Shown: one piece after another, positions 12,875 through 21,141 of the stretch
How positions within the stretch are numbered: the first letter of the stretch is position 1
Layout of the letters: each line of letters opens with the position of its first letter
NCBI RefSeq assembly: GCF_902500225.1
Contig: NZ_LR722651.1
Span: forward strand, 369,131-433,130
Direction of reading: 5' to 3'
Length of the DNA: 64,000 nucleotides
DNA from: Buttiauxella massiliensis
Lineage (GTDB): Bacteria > Pseudomonadota > Gammaproteobacteria > Enterobacterales > Enterobacteriaceae
Position numbers and translations under genes: made by a program
Notes under the pieces: model-generated
Databases searched by the model: none
Seen by the model: only the letters and a program-made list of their open reading frames with translations
What the model was told of the DNA's origin: nothing

Positions 12875-13921
12875 TTACGGCAATTCAAAACCCGGGATTC
12901 TCGCCATAATGCTGTTCAGTAGCGCTTCGTCAGAAATCCCCTGGAAGTCATAACGCGGTGTGTATGGCGATTCGAGCGCCATAAGCTCATCTTCAGTCAG
13001 CGTGATATCCAGTGATGCCACCGCATCGTCGATTTGCTGAATGCTGCTTGCGCCCACCAGCGGAGCCGTCACCACCGGGTTTTTACGCAACCACGCCAGG
13101 GCGATTTGCGCACGAGAAACGCCACGGGCGGCGGCAATATCGCCAACGGCATCAATGATTTGGCGATCGCTTTCCTTCGTAAATTGGGTATAGAGCATAT
13201 CGGCAAAACCATCTTTGCCTGAACGTTCGGTCATTTTCGCATCATCCCAGCCACGCGCCAGACGACCTCGTGCCAGCGGACTCCAGACCATGGTTCCTAC
13301 GCCTTCGTCGGCGCACAGCGGCAGCATTTCGCGTTCTTCTTCCCGCGCCAGCAAGTTGTAGTGGTTTTGCATCGTAACGAAGCGCGCCCAACCGTTGGCT
13401 TTTTGCATATGCAGCGCTTTGCTAAATTCCCAGGCATGCATCGAAGAGGCCCCGAGATAACGCACTTTCCCGGCTTTCACCACGTCGTGCAGCGCTTCGA
13501 GGGTTTCTTCAAGCGGCGTGGAGTTATCCATACGGTGGATTAAATACAGATCGACATAATCGGTGCCTAATCGACGCAAACTATGGTCTATTTCCGCCAT
13601 GATCGCTTTACGAGATAACCCTTTACCATTTGGCCCAGAGCGCATTGGGTGGCGAATTTTGGTCGCAATCACCACATCATCACGGTTGGCATAATCTTTT
13701 AATGCCCGTCCAAGAATTTCTTCACTGCTTCCCTGGGAATACAGATTTGCGGTATCAAAAAAGTTAATTCCACTTTCCAGCGCGTGTTTGATCAGCGGGC
13801 GACTCTGCGCCTCATCCAGCGACCATACAGGATGGCCACGGCCAGGTTCACCGTAAGTCATTGCTCCAATGGCCACAGGTGAAACATCTAATCCGGTATT
13901 GCCTAGTTTGATATAACGCAT
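12875..13921 (-). CDS. Aldo/keto reductase (YajO-like)
   Basis: NADP(H)-dependent oxidoreductase of the AKR superfamily, 348 residues from the ATG at 13921 (MRYIKLGNTGLDVSPVAIGAMTYG), chosen for the GAGG element 8-9 bases upstream and the family start. The catalytic tetrad is visible: Asp and Tyr in FFDTANLYSQGSSEEILGRAL, Lys in VIATKIRH, His in LYLIHRMD. The C-terminal cofactor region includes PLVGASS. Closest recognisable relative is E. coli YajO (conserved EEEREMLPLC and SPLARGRL). Substrate unknown. It is divergent from an AraC-type regulator, which is the obvious candidate to control it in response to an aldehyde or similar stress. Confidence 0.85.
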   Translation of the reverse strand: MRYIKLGNTGLDVSPVAIGAMTYGEPGRGHPVWSLDEAQSRPLIKHALESGINFFDTANLYSQGSSEEILGRALKDYANRDDVVIATKIRHPMRSGPNGKGLSRKAIMAEIDHSLRRLGTDYVDLYLIHRMDNSTPLEETLEALHDVVKAGKVRYLGASSMHAWEFSKALHMQKANGWARFVTMQNHYNLLAREEEREMLPLCADEGVGTMVWSPLARGRLARGWDDAKMTERSGKDGFADMLYTQFTKESDRQIIDAVGDIAAARGVSRAQIALAWLRKNPVVTAPLVGASSIQQIDDAVASLDITLTEDELMALESPYTPRYDFQGISDEALLNSIMARIPGFELP

Positions 13922-13940
13922 CGGTGATTCCTCGGGAGAA

Positions 13941-13965
13941 GTAAACAAATCAGGCTGTAGTTTAC
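13941..13965. promoter_or_regulatory. Possible operator between the reductase and AraC-type genes
   Basis: GTAAAC (13941-13946) and GTTTAC (13960-13965) form an inverted repeat with a 13-base spacer inside the 103-base divergent gap. It is placed as an operator for the flanking regulator would be, but six-base arms are weak evidence. Confidence 0.25.
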
Positions 13966-14024
13966 GTGCAGGAAATAGAACGATGAATGCGCTAAAATTC
14001 ACGAAACATGCTCAGGAGTTCAAA

Positions 14025-14957
14025 ATGCACAGCGACCCGTTTTCAGATTTTCTTCGTCTGGCCGATGCAAAACCGGTCGTTGCCGGAGGTTTTAGCGCAG
14101 GCGGCGACTGGGCGATACGCTTCCCAAAGCCTGAATACCTTAAATTTTTTGCACTGGTGAAAGGGCGCTGCGTTCTGATGTTTGAAGGTGAAAGAACGCC
14201 GGTTTACGTCGAAGAAGGCGACGTATTTTTGCTTTCTTCCACGCCATCGTTTGTGCTGGCAAGTGATTGCACCACCGAGCCGGTAGACGCCAAAGCCTTG
14301 TTTAGCGGCAGTCACAACAAAACCGCAGTCATTGGCGATGGCAAAGACTGCATTCAGCTTGGCGGCCACGTTAAGCTTGATCCGGATAGCGGAAAGCTGT
14401 TGGCACAAGTGTTGCCGCCGTTAATCCACGTGCGAGCATCCTCGCAACAAGCAGGTGTTTTATCGTGGCTGCTTGAACAACTGGTGCGAGAAGTTTCTCA
14501 ACCCCTTCCCGGTTTTAGTGTCGTTTCGATGCAGCTCACTCAATTGATGTTTGTGCAGATCTTGCGTGAGTATCTGCAAACCGCCACGGATCTGCCGTGC
14601 AACTGGCTCAAAGCCGTCAGCGATAAACGTCTCCAGCCTGCGCTAGCATTAATGCACAACGATCCGGCTCAAAACTGGCAGTTAAGTGAACTGGCAAAGG
14701 CCGCAGCGATGTCGCGCACCAGTTTTGCGGTGTATTTCAAGTCGATCGCTGGTGTCGCGCCATTGACCTACCTGACGCAATGGCGCATGTATTTAGCCGG
14801 GCAATCACTTCGTAAAAGTGAGCTGTCAGTGTCCACGCTGGCGCTTCAATACGGTTACGCTTCCGAAAGCGCATTTAGTACTGCCTTCAAGCGCATCAAT
14901 GGCGTTTCTCCACGCAATTATCGAAATTTAAAAATGGCGGAGCTGGCAGAGAATTAA
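14025..14957 (+). CDS. AraC-family transcriptional regulator with N-terminal cupin domain
   Basis: 310 residues from the ATG at 14025 (MHSDPFSDFLRLADAK), which has GGAG at good spacing; an ATG 42 bases upstream lacks a ribosome site. The N-terminal half is a cupin-type sensor (EYLKFFALVKGRCVLMFEG, VYVEEGDVFLLSS). The C-terminal third carries two helix-turn-helix motifs typical of AraC/XylS (LSELAKAAAMSRTSFAVYFK and VSTLALQYGYASESAFSTAFKRINGVSP). It is divergent from the aldo/keto reductase, a common pairing in which the regulator activates the reductase. Ligand unknown. Confidence 0.85.
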   Translation: MHSDPFSDFLRLADAKPVVAGGFSAGGDWAIRFPKPEYLKFFALVKGRCVLMFEGERTPVYVEEGDVFLLSSTPSFVLASDCTTEPVDAKALFSGSHNKTAVIGDGKDCIQLGGHVKLDPDSGKLLAQVLPPLIHVRASSQQAGVLSWLLEQLVREVSQPLPGFSVVSMQLTQLMFVQILREYLQTATDLPCNWLKAVSDKRLQPALALMHNDPAQNWQLSELAKAAAMSRTSFAVYFKSIAGVAPLTYLTQWRMYLAGQSLRKSELSVSTLALQYGYASESAFSTAFKRINGVSPRNYRNLKMAELAEN

Positions 14958-15090
14958 AATAAAAATATTCATGAGCTTGATCATTTGTTGAGGTTTTGAT
15001 CGTTTTTTATCCATGGCGGGCCGTGCGTTTCCCCGCTAAAAAACCTACAATCGAGAACAGAGTACATTGCCTGGTATCAAGGAGAGACAA

Positions 15091-15819
15091 ATGGCAACGC
15101 ATTTCGCAAGATGGACGATCAACCAGAAATACCCCTTTTCGAGCCGACTGAATAAAGAGTGCCAAGCTGAAGCTCTGCAAATGCCCGAACACCGCCGAAC
15201 ACGGTATTTAGCCTCTCGTAGCCTGCTAGCTGAATTGCTACATATGCTTTATGGCATTCAACAACTACCGAGAATCGTCGCCACTGCTGCTGGACGCCCG
15301 CACTTTGCCGATCCTTCATTGATGGATTTCAGCATTGCCTATGCCGGAAACAATGTCGCTGTTCTGATAACAACAGAAGGCCGGTGTGGATTAGATATTG
15401 AGATTAATCAGTCTTTTGGCCATCTCCCCTCTGTCGCTTCAGGCTCCACTTTTCGCAGCAATGAATCCATCTGGATAAACAATCAAAAAAACCCAGGTGA
15501 AGCCCGCGCACAGCTACGCACATTGCATCAAAGCACTTTTAAACTGACCGGCCGCGAAGAAAGTTTGCAGCTTCTGCCAGGCGCTGGGCGAATACGCGCT
15601 AGCGACCAATCAGAAATTGAAGCGATCAGCGATGTGGAAGGACTCTTGATCTGGGGATGCGTGGTGTCACCCGCCATTGAAAAGCTCAGTTTGTGGGAAT
15701 TTGAAGCTCCGCAGAACTGGCATAGTCTGGGAGATGTAAAATCTCGCTATCGGGATCCCAATGGCAGCATTATTCGCTTAACCAGCATGTCGTCAGAAAA
15801 AGTGTTATATCAAAACTGA
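15091..15819 (+). CDS. yieE: 4'-phosphopantetheinyl transferase family protein YieE
   Basis: 242 residues from the ATG at 15091 (MATHFARW), directly behind AAGGAGAG. RRTRYLASRSLLAELL, GRPHFADPSLMDFSIAYAGN and the magnesium-binding region GRCGLDIEINQ are the motifs of Sfp-type phosphopantetheinyl transferases, and SNESIWINNQKNPGEARAQLRTL, LTG and IEKLS are shared with E. coli YieE. Such enzymes transfer the phosphopantetheine arm of CoA to carrier proteins; the target here is unknown and no carrier-protein gene is nearby. It precedes chrR, as in E. coli. Confidence 0.9.
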   Translation: MATHFARWTINQKYPFSSRLNKECQAEALQMPEHRRTRYLASRSLLAELLHMLYGIQQLPRIVATAAGRPHFADPSLMDFSIAYAGNNVAVLITTEGRCGLDIEINQSFGHLPSVASGSTFRSNESIWINNQKNPGEARAQLRTLHQSTFKLTGREESLQLLPGAGRIRASDQSEIEAISDVEGLLIWGCVVSPAIEKLSLWEFEAPQNWHSLGDVKSRYRDPNGSIIRLTSMSSEKVLYQN

Positions 15820-15853
15820 TCGTTTCCGAACGTACTGACACCAAGGAGTATTC

Positions 15854-16420
15854 ATGTCCGACACGTTAAAGATTGTCACGTTATTAGGTAGCCTTCGACA
15901 GGGTTCATTCAACGCCATGGTGGCGCGCACGCTGCCACGAATCGCACCGGCTGGAATGAATATTGACGCATTACCGTCGATTAAAGACATTCCGTTGTAT
16001 GACGCCGATATGCAGCAAGAAGAGGGTTTCCCGGCAACTGTGGAAGCGATTGCCGAGCAAATTCGCGCCGCAGATGGCGTGGTGATCGTGACGCCGGAAT
16101 ATAACTATTCGGTGCCGGGTGGATTGAAGAACGCTATCGACTGGCTGTCACGCTTGCCGGAACAGCCGCTGGCAGGTAAACCGGTGCTGATCCAAACCAG
16201 TTCAATGGGCGCGATTGGCGGCGCGCGCTGCCAGTATCATCTGCGCCAGATTCTGGTGTTCTTAGACGCGATGGTGATGAACAAGCCCGAATTTATGGGC
16301 GGCGTGATTCAGAATAAAGTGGATGCGCAAACGGGCGAAGTGGTTGATCAAAGCACGTTAGATCATCTGACCGGGCAGCTCACGGCGTTTGGCGATTATA
16401 TTCAGCGCGTTAAACGCTAG
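15854..16420 (+). CDS. chrR: NADPH-dependent FMN quinone/chromate reductase
   Basis: Soluble flavoprotein of the NADPH-dependent FMN reductase family that reduces quinones and chromate. 188 residues, identical in length and close in sequence to E. coli ChrR (YieF). It shows the FMN phosphate loop [16 protein letters not shown] (about 12-27) and the family motif [21 protein letters not shown] (about 81-101). The last TAG overlaps the stop codon of the convergent ramR gene in a shared CTAG. Confidence 0.95.
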   Translation: MSDTLKIVTLLGSLRQGSFNAMVARTLPRIAPAGMNIDALPSIKDIPLYDADMQQEEGFPATVEAIAEQIRAADGVVIVTPEYNYSVPGGLKNAIDWLSRLPEQPLAGKPVLIQTSSMGAIGGARCQYHLRQILVFLDAMVMNKPEFMGGVIQNKVDAQTGEVVDQSTLDHLTGQLTAFGDYIQRVKR

Positions 16421-16989
16421 TTAGCCAAAGCACGCCACATCGTCTCAAAACCTAACGCTTTAAAATCGCCAGCTCGTTCCGGTTCGCGGCTGGCGAACTC
16501 CATCGTCGTTTCTGCCAGTGACGAAAAAATAGCATCGCTAAATGCACGATACGGCCCGCTGCTGAAGGCTTTTAAGATCGATTGCGAGCAAATTTCGTGT
16601 AATTCCGGGAACAAATCCGCCACTTTCTGCTTGGTTTCTTCATCAATTTTATCGCTCACTGCGAGCTGGCGAATCGCGCGATGCGCCTGCGGATTGGCAA
16701 TCGCCCAGTCGATGTAACTGTTCCAGATATAGCGGGTGTATTCCTTGGGTTCCTTCAACGTGCGGTCGAGATTCGCCTGCATCGCAAGCAGCAAACCCTG
16801 CTTCAAATGGAGATAAAGCTCGTTGAGCAAATCATCCTTAGTGGCGAAATAGCGAAACAGCGTGCCTTCTGCAACCCCTGCGGCACGGGCAATCTGCGCC
16901 GTGGACGCAACGATACCCGACTGACCAATAGCGATGGTCGCCGCTTCCAGTAACGCTAGTTTTTTATCTTCACTCTTCGGACGAGCCAC
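16417..16989 (-). CDS. ramR: TetR-family repressor RamR
   Basis: Repressor of ramA. From the GTG at 16989 it reads [25 protein letters not shown], 190 residues, with AGAGGG 9 bases upstream. The helix-turn-helix [31 protein letters not shown] (about 27-57) is nearly that of Salmonella/Klebsiella RamR, and the C-terminal [18 protein letters not shown] and [11 protein letters not shown] segments are also shared. Known RamR proteins bind bile acids and drug-like cations and release their operator. It is divergent from romA-ramA, with the matching operator in between, and appears intact. Confidence 0.9.
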   Translation of the reverse strand: MARPKSEDKKLALLEAATIAIGQSGIVASTAQIARAAGVAEGTLFRYFATKDDLLNELYLHLKQGLLLAMQANLDRTLKEPKEYTRYIWNSYIDWAIANPQAHRAIRQLAVSDKIDEETKQKVADLFPELHEICSQSILKAFSSGPYRAFSDAIFSSLAETTMEFASREPERAGDFKALGFETMWRALAN

Positions 16990-17077
16990 AACGTTTAACC
17001 CTCTAAATTTACGAAACCGAATTGAATCACGCGAGCTACGCCACTGCAACGCTGAATGTCAGCGTTTGAAAAGCATC

Positions 17078-17105
17078 TTGACGCAAGTCACTTGCTATCT
17101 ATAAT
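17078..17105 (+). promoter_or_regulatory. Promoter of romA-ramA
   Basis: TTGACG (17078-17083) and a perfect TATAAT (17100-17105) are separated by 16 bases, about 75 bases upstream of romA. The -10 hexamer lies within the left arm of the RamR operator. Confidence 0.75.
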
Positions 17106-17126
17106 GAGTGCTTACTCACTCATTAT
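17101..17126. promoter_or_regulatory. RamR operator
   Basis: ATAATGAGTG-N6-CACTCATTAT, a perfect 10-base inverted repeat. The core TGAGTG-N6-CACTCA is the site described for RamR. It overlaps the -10 box of the romA-ramA promoter, so bound RamR would block RNA polymerase directly. Confidence 0.85.
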
Positions 17127-17178
17127 CAAGTTTTGTTCGCAACGTTCCAAAGGATGGGGCGTACATGCAGGCCAGGAT

Positions 17179-18294
17179 ATGAAACGTCTCTCCTTATGCG
17201 CGGTTATTATTATGTTGATTGCTACAGCAGCCAGTTTGCCTTTTGTCCTGAATGCCGGGTTTGGTCAGGCTCCGCAGGGAGAAGGTTTAAGTTTAGTCGA
17301 ACGTTCCGCCAATTACGTGGATGGGCAATTCCGCAACCAGGTGCCAACCCAAAGTTATACCGGGAAGAAAAGTATCCTCGCGGCATCGTGGGAATTTTTA
17401 ACCTCTCGCACTGAAAATGCACGCCCGCAACAGCCGTTGCCGCTGGTTAAAACCGATCTGGCAAGCCTGCCGCTGGAACAAGACACCATGGTTTGGCTCG
17501 GCCACTCCTCGTGGTATTTGCAGCTGGCGGGAAAGCGCATTCTTATCGATCCGGTTTTTAGTCGTTACGCCGCGCCATTTTCATTTCTGAATAAAGCTTT
17601 TCCAGGGGATTACCCGTGGACAGCAGAGTCGATGCCGGAAATCGATCTGCTGATTATTTCCCACGACCATTACGATCATCTGGATTACGCCACTATCAAA
17701 GCGCTGAAACCTAAAATCCGCCAGATAATCACACCGCTCGGTGTCGGTTCGCATCTGCGTTATTGGGGCGTAAATAGCGACATCATTCATGAAAAAGACT
17801 GGAACCAGGCGGTAAAAATCTCGAATGAGCTAACGGTTCACGTTTTGCCTGCGCGTCATTTTTCAGGCCGTGGCCTAAAAAGAAACCAGACGCTTTGGGC
17901 GAGTTTCATGTTCGTGACCGACAAGCAGAATGTTTATTACAGCGGTGACACCGGCTACGGGCCGCATTTCAAAGCCATCGGTGAACAGTTTGGTTCCGTG
18001 GATATCGCAATTATGGAAAACGGCCAGTACGACGAGGACTGGAACAACATTCATATGATGCCAAAAGAAACCGCTCAGGCCGCCGTGGATTTGAATGCAC
18101 GTGCGATTTTACCGGGCCATGCGGGCCGCTTTGTGCTGGCAAAACACACCTGGGATGCACCGTATAAAAGCCTGACCGAAGCCAGTTCCGGCGAACCATT
18201 CCGCCTGTTAACACCGAAGCAGGGTGAGCCCGTTTTGGTGAACGACAACACTCAACAATTTAGCGCCTGGTGGGAATCAGCCAGTGCCATGTAA
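17179..18294 (+). CDS. romA: RomA-like metallo-beta-lactamase-fold protein
   Basis: 371 residues from the ATG at 17179 (MKRLSLCAVIIMLIATAASLP); longer in-frame starts would run through the promoter and operator. An N-terminal hydrophobic segment suggests export or a membrane anchor. The metal-binding motif HDHYDH follows LLIISH, with further ligands in ARHFSGRG, YYSGDTGYG and LPGHAGRF; overall it resembles the UlaG/NAPE-PLD-like branch of the fold. In Klebsiella and Enterobacter romA lies directly upstream of ramA, as here (20 bases). Its substrate is not established. Confidence 0.85.
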   Translation: MKRLSLCAVIIMLIATAASLPFVLNAGFGQAPQGEGLSLVERSANYVDGQFRNQVPTQSYTGKKSILAASWEFLTSRTENARPQQPLPLVKTDLASLPLEQDTMVWLGHSSWYLQLAGKRILIDPVFSRYAAPFSFLNKAFPGDYPWTAESMPEIDLLIISHDHYDHLDYATIKALKPKIRQIITPLGVGSHLRYWGVNSDIIHEKDWNQAVKISNELTVHVLPARHFSGRGLKRNQTLWASFMFVTDKQNVYYSGDTGYGPHFKAIGEQFGSVDIAIMENGQYDEDWNNIHMMPKETAQAAVDLNARAILPGHAGRFVLAKHTWDAPYKSLTEASSGEPFRLLTPKQGEPVLVNDNTQQFSAWWESASAM

Positions 18295-18314
18295 GCGAAT
18301 CGCGCGGGGGACGA

Positions 18315-18656
18315 ATGACTATTTCAGCTCAGGTTATCGACACAATTGTTGAGTGGATTGACGACAATTTGCACCAGCCATTACGGATTGATGATATTGC
18401 CGATCATGCGGGTTATTCGAAGTGGCACTTGCAGCGTTTGTTTATGCAGTACAAAGGCGAGAGTCTCGGGAAATACATCCGTGACCGCAAATTGTTGCTG
18501 GCCGCGCAGGATTTACGCGATACCGATAACAAGGTTTACGACATTAGTTTGAAGTATGGCTTTGATTCGCAGCAGACGTTTACGCGGATATTTACACGTA
18601 CGTTCCACCAGCCGCCGGGTCGGTATCGAAGGGAAAATCATAGCCAGTCGCAATGA
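18315..18656 (+). CDS. ramA: AraC-family global activator RamA
   Basis: A 113-residue stand-alone AraC-type DNA-binding protein from the ATG at 18315 (MTISAQVIDTIVEWIDDNLHQPL). Both helix-turn-helix units are present (IDDIADHAGYSKWHLQRLFMQYKGESLG and VYDISLKYGFDSQQTFTRIFTRTFHQPP). The sequence is close to Klebsiella/Salmonella RamA, which activates acrAB, tolC and micF and lowers drug susceptibility when RamR is lost. It has no sensor domain, so control is through expression from the RamR-repressed promoter. It was chosen over an ORF starting 45 bases earlier because only this start fits the family. Confidence 0.93.
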   Translation: MTISAQVIDTIVEWIDDNLHQPLRIDDIADHAGYSKWHLQRLFMQYKGESLGKYIRDRKLLLAAQDLRDTDNKVYDISLKYGFDSQQTFTRIFTRTFHQPPGRYRRENHSQSQ

Positions 18657-18678
18657 CTGGCTATTCTATAATACATCC

Positions 18679-18805
18679 AATACCCAAAATAATTCGAGTT
18701 GCAGGAAGGCGGCCAGGCCGTAAGTCCCCAGGAACATAGATAACTATGTGACTGGGGCGCGTGGCCGCAGCCAACGCATCTGCAACTTGAAGTATGACGG
18801 GTATT
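18679..18805. repeat. ERIC (IRU) repeat between ramA and adeP
   Basis: A 127-base element bounded by AATACCC and GGGTATT, containing GTAAGTCCCCAGGAACATAG and TGTGACTGGGGCGCGTGG, an ERIC core. Its right end overlaps the TAA stop codon of adeP (18804-18806), and it stands where the convergent ramA and adeP transcripts end; its strong hairpin may act there. Confidence 0.85.
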
Positions 18806-20141
18806 AATGTGCGTCGATAAACACGATCTTCAGAATGAACAACAGCGCCACAACAATCACGCATGGGCTGATTTCACGCCAGCGACCGGTGCCGAGTTTC
18901 ATCACGCAGTAAGAGATAAAGCCCAGCGCGATGCCTTCGGTGATGGAGAAGCTAAACGGCATCATCACAGCGGTGATAAACGCTGGCACCGCTTCGGTCA
19001 GGTCGTCCCACTTCACACGTGACAGGCTGGAAGTCATCAACACGCCAACGTAAATCAGCGCGCCCGCTGCCGCATACGCCGGAACCATACCCGCCAGTGG
19101 TGACAGGAAGATAACCAGCAGGAACAGCAGACCCACAATCACCGCCGTCAGGCCAGTACGCCCGCCAACCGACACACCAGAAGAACTTTCAATATACGCA
19201 GTAACGGAAGATGTTCCGATAAACGCGCCCGCCACGGAAGACACGCTATCAACGTACAGCGCCTGCTTCATGCGTGGGAATTTCCCTTTTTCGTCGGCAA
19301 GACCGGCTTTATCCGTTACGCCAATCAGCGTGCCGGAGGAGTCAAACAGGTTAACCAGCATAAAGGAGAAGATAACGCCCGCCAGGCCAATGTTCAGGGA
19401 GCCGGCTAAATCAACCTGACCGACAACCGAAAGCACGCTTGGTGGTGCAGAAACAATGCCGTGGTATTGCACATCGCCCAACATCCAACCCAGCAGAGTA
19501 GTCACAACGATTGAGACCAGCACAGCTGCATGAATGTTACGCGAAGCCAGAATTGCGATGATGAAGAAGCCCAGCGCCCCCAGCAGAACGCTGTGCGAAG
19601 TCAGGTTACCAATGGTGACCAGCGTGTCTTTGTTCGCCACGATGATCCCGGCGTTTTTTAGCCCCATCATCCCGATGAACAGACCAATACCGCTGGTGAT
19701 ACCAACGCGCAGGCTCATTGGGATATTGGCAATCATCCAGTAGCGCACGCGGAAAATGGTCAGCAACAGCAGGCCAACAGCACCCCAGAAAATGGCGCCC
19801 ATCCCAACTTGCCAGGAGATCCCCATCGCGCCAACCACCACGAAGGCGAAGAACGCGTTCAGGCCCATGGCCGGCGCCAGTGCGACTGGCAGGTTGGCGA
19901 AAATACCCATCAGGATGCTACCTAATGCGGCAATCAAACAGGTGGTGACAAAAACAGCCTGGGTATCCATACCAGCGGCGCCAAGGATCTGCGGGTTGAC
20001 GAAAACGATATACACCATCGTCAGGAAGGTCGTAAGACCGGCGATCACTTCAGTGCGGGCCGTGGTGCCGTGTTCGCGGAGTTTAAACACGCGCTCGAGC
20101 AGCCCCGGATTTGCGGCCGGAGTAGATTGTGGTTGGCTCAT
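18804..20141 (-). CDS. adeP: Adenine permease AdeP (NCS2/AzgA family)
   Basis: Proton-coupled purine transporter of the inner membrane, high affinity for adenine in E. coli. 445 residues from the ATG at 20141 (MSQPQSTPAANPGLLERVFKL), equal to E. coli AdeP (YieG) and nearly identical through TTARTEVIAG and the motif PVALAPAMGLNAFFAF. Multiple TM segments fill the protein. In-frame codons upstream of 20141 do not match the family. A PurR-like box lies 106 bases upstream. The stop codon is shared with the end of an ERIC repeat. Confidence 0.95.
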   Translation of the reverse strand: MSQPQSTPAANPGLLERVFKLREHGTTARTEVIAGLTTFLTMVYIVFVNPQILGAAGMDTQAVFVTTCLIAALGSILMGIFANLPVALAPAMGLNAFFAFVVVGAMGISWQVGMGAIFWGAVGLLLLTIFRVRYWMIANIPMSLRVGITSGIGLFIGMMGLKNAGIIVANKDTLVTIGNLTSHSVLLGALGFFIIAILASRNIHAAVLVSIVVTTLLGWMLGDVQYHGIVSAPPSVLSVVGQVDLAGSLNIGLAGVIFSFMLVNLFDSSGTLIGVTDKAGLADEKGKFPRMKQALYVDSVSSVAGAFIGTSSVTAYIESSSGVSVGGRTGLTAVIVGLLFLLVIFLSPLAGMVPAYAAAGALIYVGVLMTSSLSRVKWDDLTEAVPAFITAVMMPFSFSITEGIALGFISYCVMKLGTGRWREISPCVIVVALLFILKIVFIDAH

Positions 20142-20246
20142 TAGTCTTGATTCCGAACATTGAGAGGGAAAATCCGTCGCTATCCTATACCAAAAATGAC
20201 AAAACATGATGTCGAACGCAGATTTTTTTTCATTGAATTTTCTTAT

Positions 20247-20262
20247 ACGGCAACGATTGCGT
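20247..20262 (-). promoter_or_regulatory. Candidate PurR box upstream of adeP
   Basis: On the minus strand ACGCAATCGTTGCCGT matches 13 of 16 positions of the PurR consensus ACGCAAACGTTTGCGT. The position upstream of a purine permease supports the reading. Confidence 0.55.
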
Positions 20263-20305
20263 GCCGCAAAAATTGCGCAAATTGGGTAAAGTAGATATTT
20301 ACTCT

Positions 20306-20432
<127 letters not shown>

Positions 20433-20446
20433 AATAAGGAGGCGGT

Positions 20447-21112
20447 ATGTCCCGGATAGATGCGGTGTTCTTCGACTGCGATGGCACGCTAGTTGATAGT
20501 GAAGTGATTTGCTCCAAAGCCTACGTGCATATGTTTGCGCAATACGGCATCGAGCTTGCGCTCGAGGAGGTTCATAAGACCTTCAAGGGGATCAAGCTCT
20601 ACGAGATAATCGACACGATCAATGCCCGATATGGAGTGAACCTGGCGAAAGAGGAACTTGAGCCGATTTATCGCGCCGAAGTTTCACGCTTGTTTGACAG
20701 CGAGCTGGTGGAGATTGAAGGAGCAACCGAGCTGATTGCGCAAATCAACGTGCCGATGTGTATTGTTTCCAACGGCCCGGTCAGCAAAATGCAGCACTCG
20801 CTGGGCAAAACCGGCATGCTCCATCACTTCCCGGACAAACTGTTTAGCGGCTACGATATCCAGTTGTGGAAACCAGACCCGGCGCTGATGTTCCACGCAG
20901 CCGATGCCATGCGTGTTGATGTGAAAAACTGCGTGCTGGTGGATGATTCAATGGCTGGTGCACAATCGGGTATTGCCGCAGGAATGGAAGTTTTCTATTT
21001 CTGCGCCGACCCGCATAACCAGCCGATTACTCACCCAAAAGTGACAACCTTTACCGATTTAGCGCAGTTGCCGGAGTTGTGGCGCGCGCGGGGTTGGAAT
21101 ATTACCGGTTAA
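20447..21112 (+). CDS. yieH: HAD-family 6-phosphogluconate phosphatase YieH
   Basis: 221 residues, the same as E. coli YieH, a HAD-type phosphatase reported to act on 6-phosphogluconate. The nucleophile motif FFDCDGTLVDSE is at residues 8-19, motif II is CIVSNGP, the motif III lysine is in WKPDPALMFHAA, and motif IV is VLVDDSMAGAQSG. AAGGAGG lies just upstream of the ATG, between it and the ERIC repeat, so the repeat has not removed the ribosome site. Confidence 0.95.
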   Translation: MSRIDAVFFDCDGTLVDSEVICSKAYVHMFAQYGIELALEEVHKTFKGIKLYEIIDTINARYGVNLAKEELEPIYRAEVSRLFDSELVEIEGATELIAQINVPMCIVSNGPVSKMQHSLGKTGMLHHFPDKLFSGYDIQLWKPDPALMFHAADAMRVDVKNCVLVDDSMAGAQSGIAAGMEVFYFCADPHNQPITHPKVTTFTDLAQLPELWRARGWNITG

Positions 21113-21119
21113 TTTATCA

Positions 21120-21138
21120 GGCGGGGGAACCCGCCTTT
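21120..21138 (+). terminator. Probable terminator after yieH
   Basis: GGCGGG and CCCGCC pair around GGAA and are followed by TTTAGTTT. The T run is interrupted, so it may be weak. Confidence 0.55.
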
Positions 21139-21141
21139 AGT

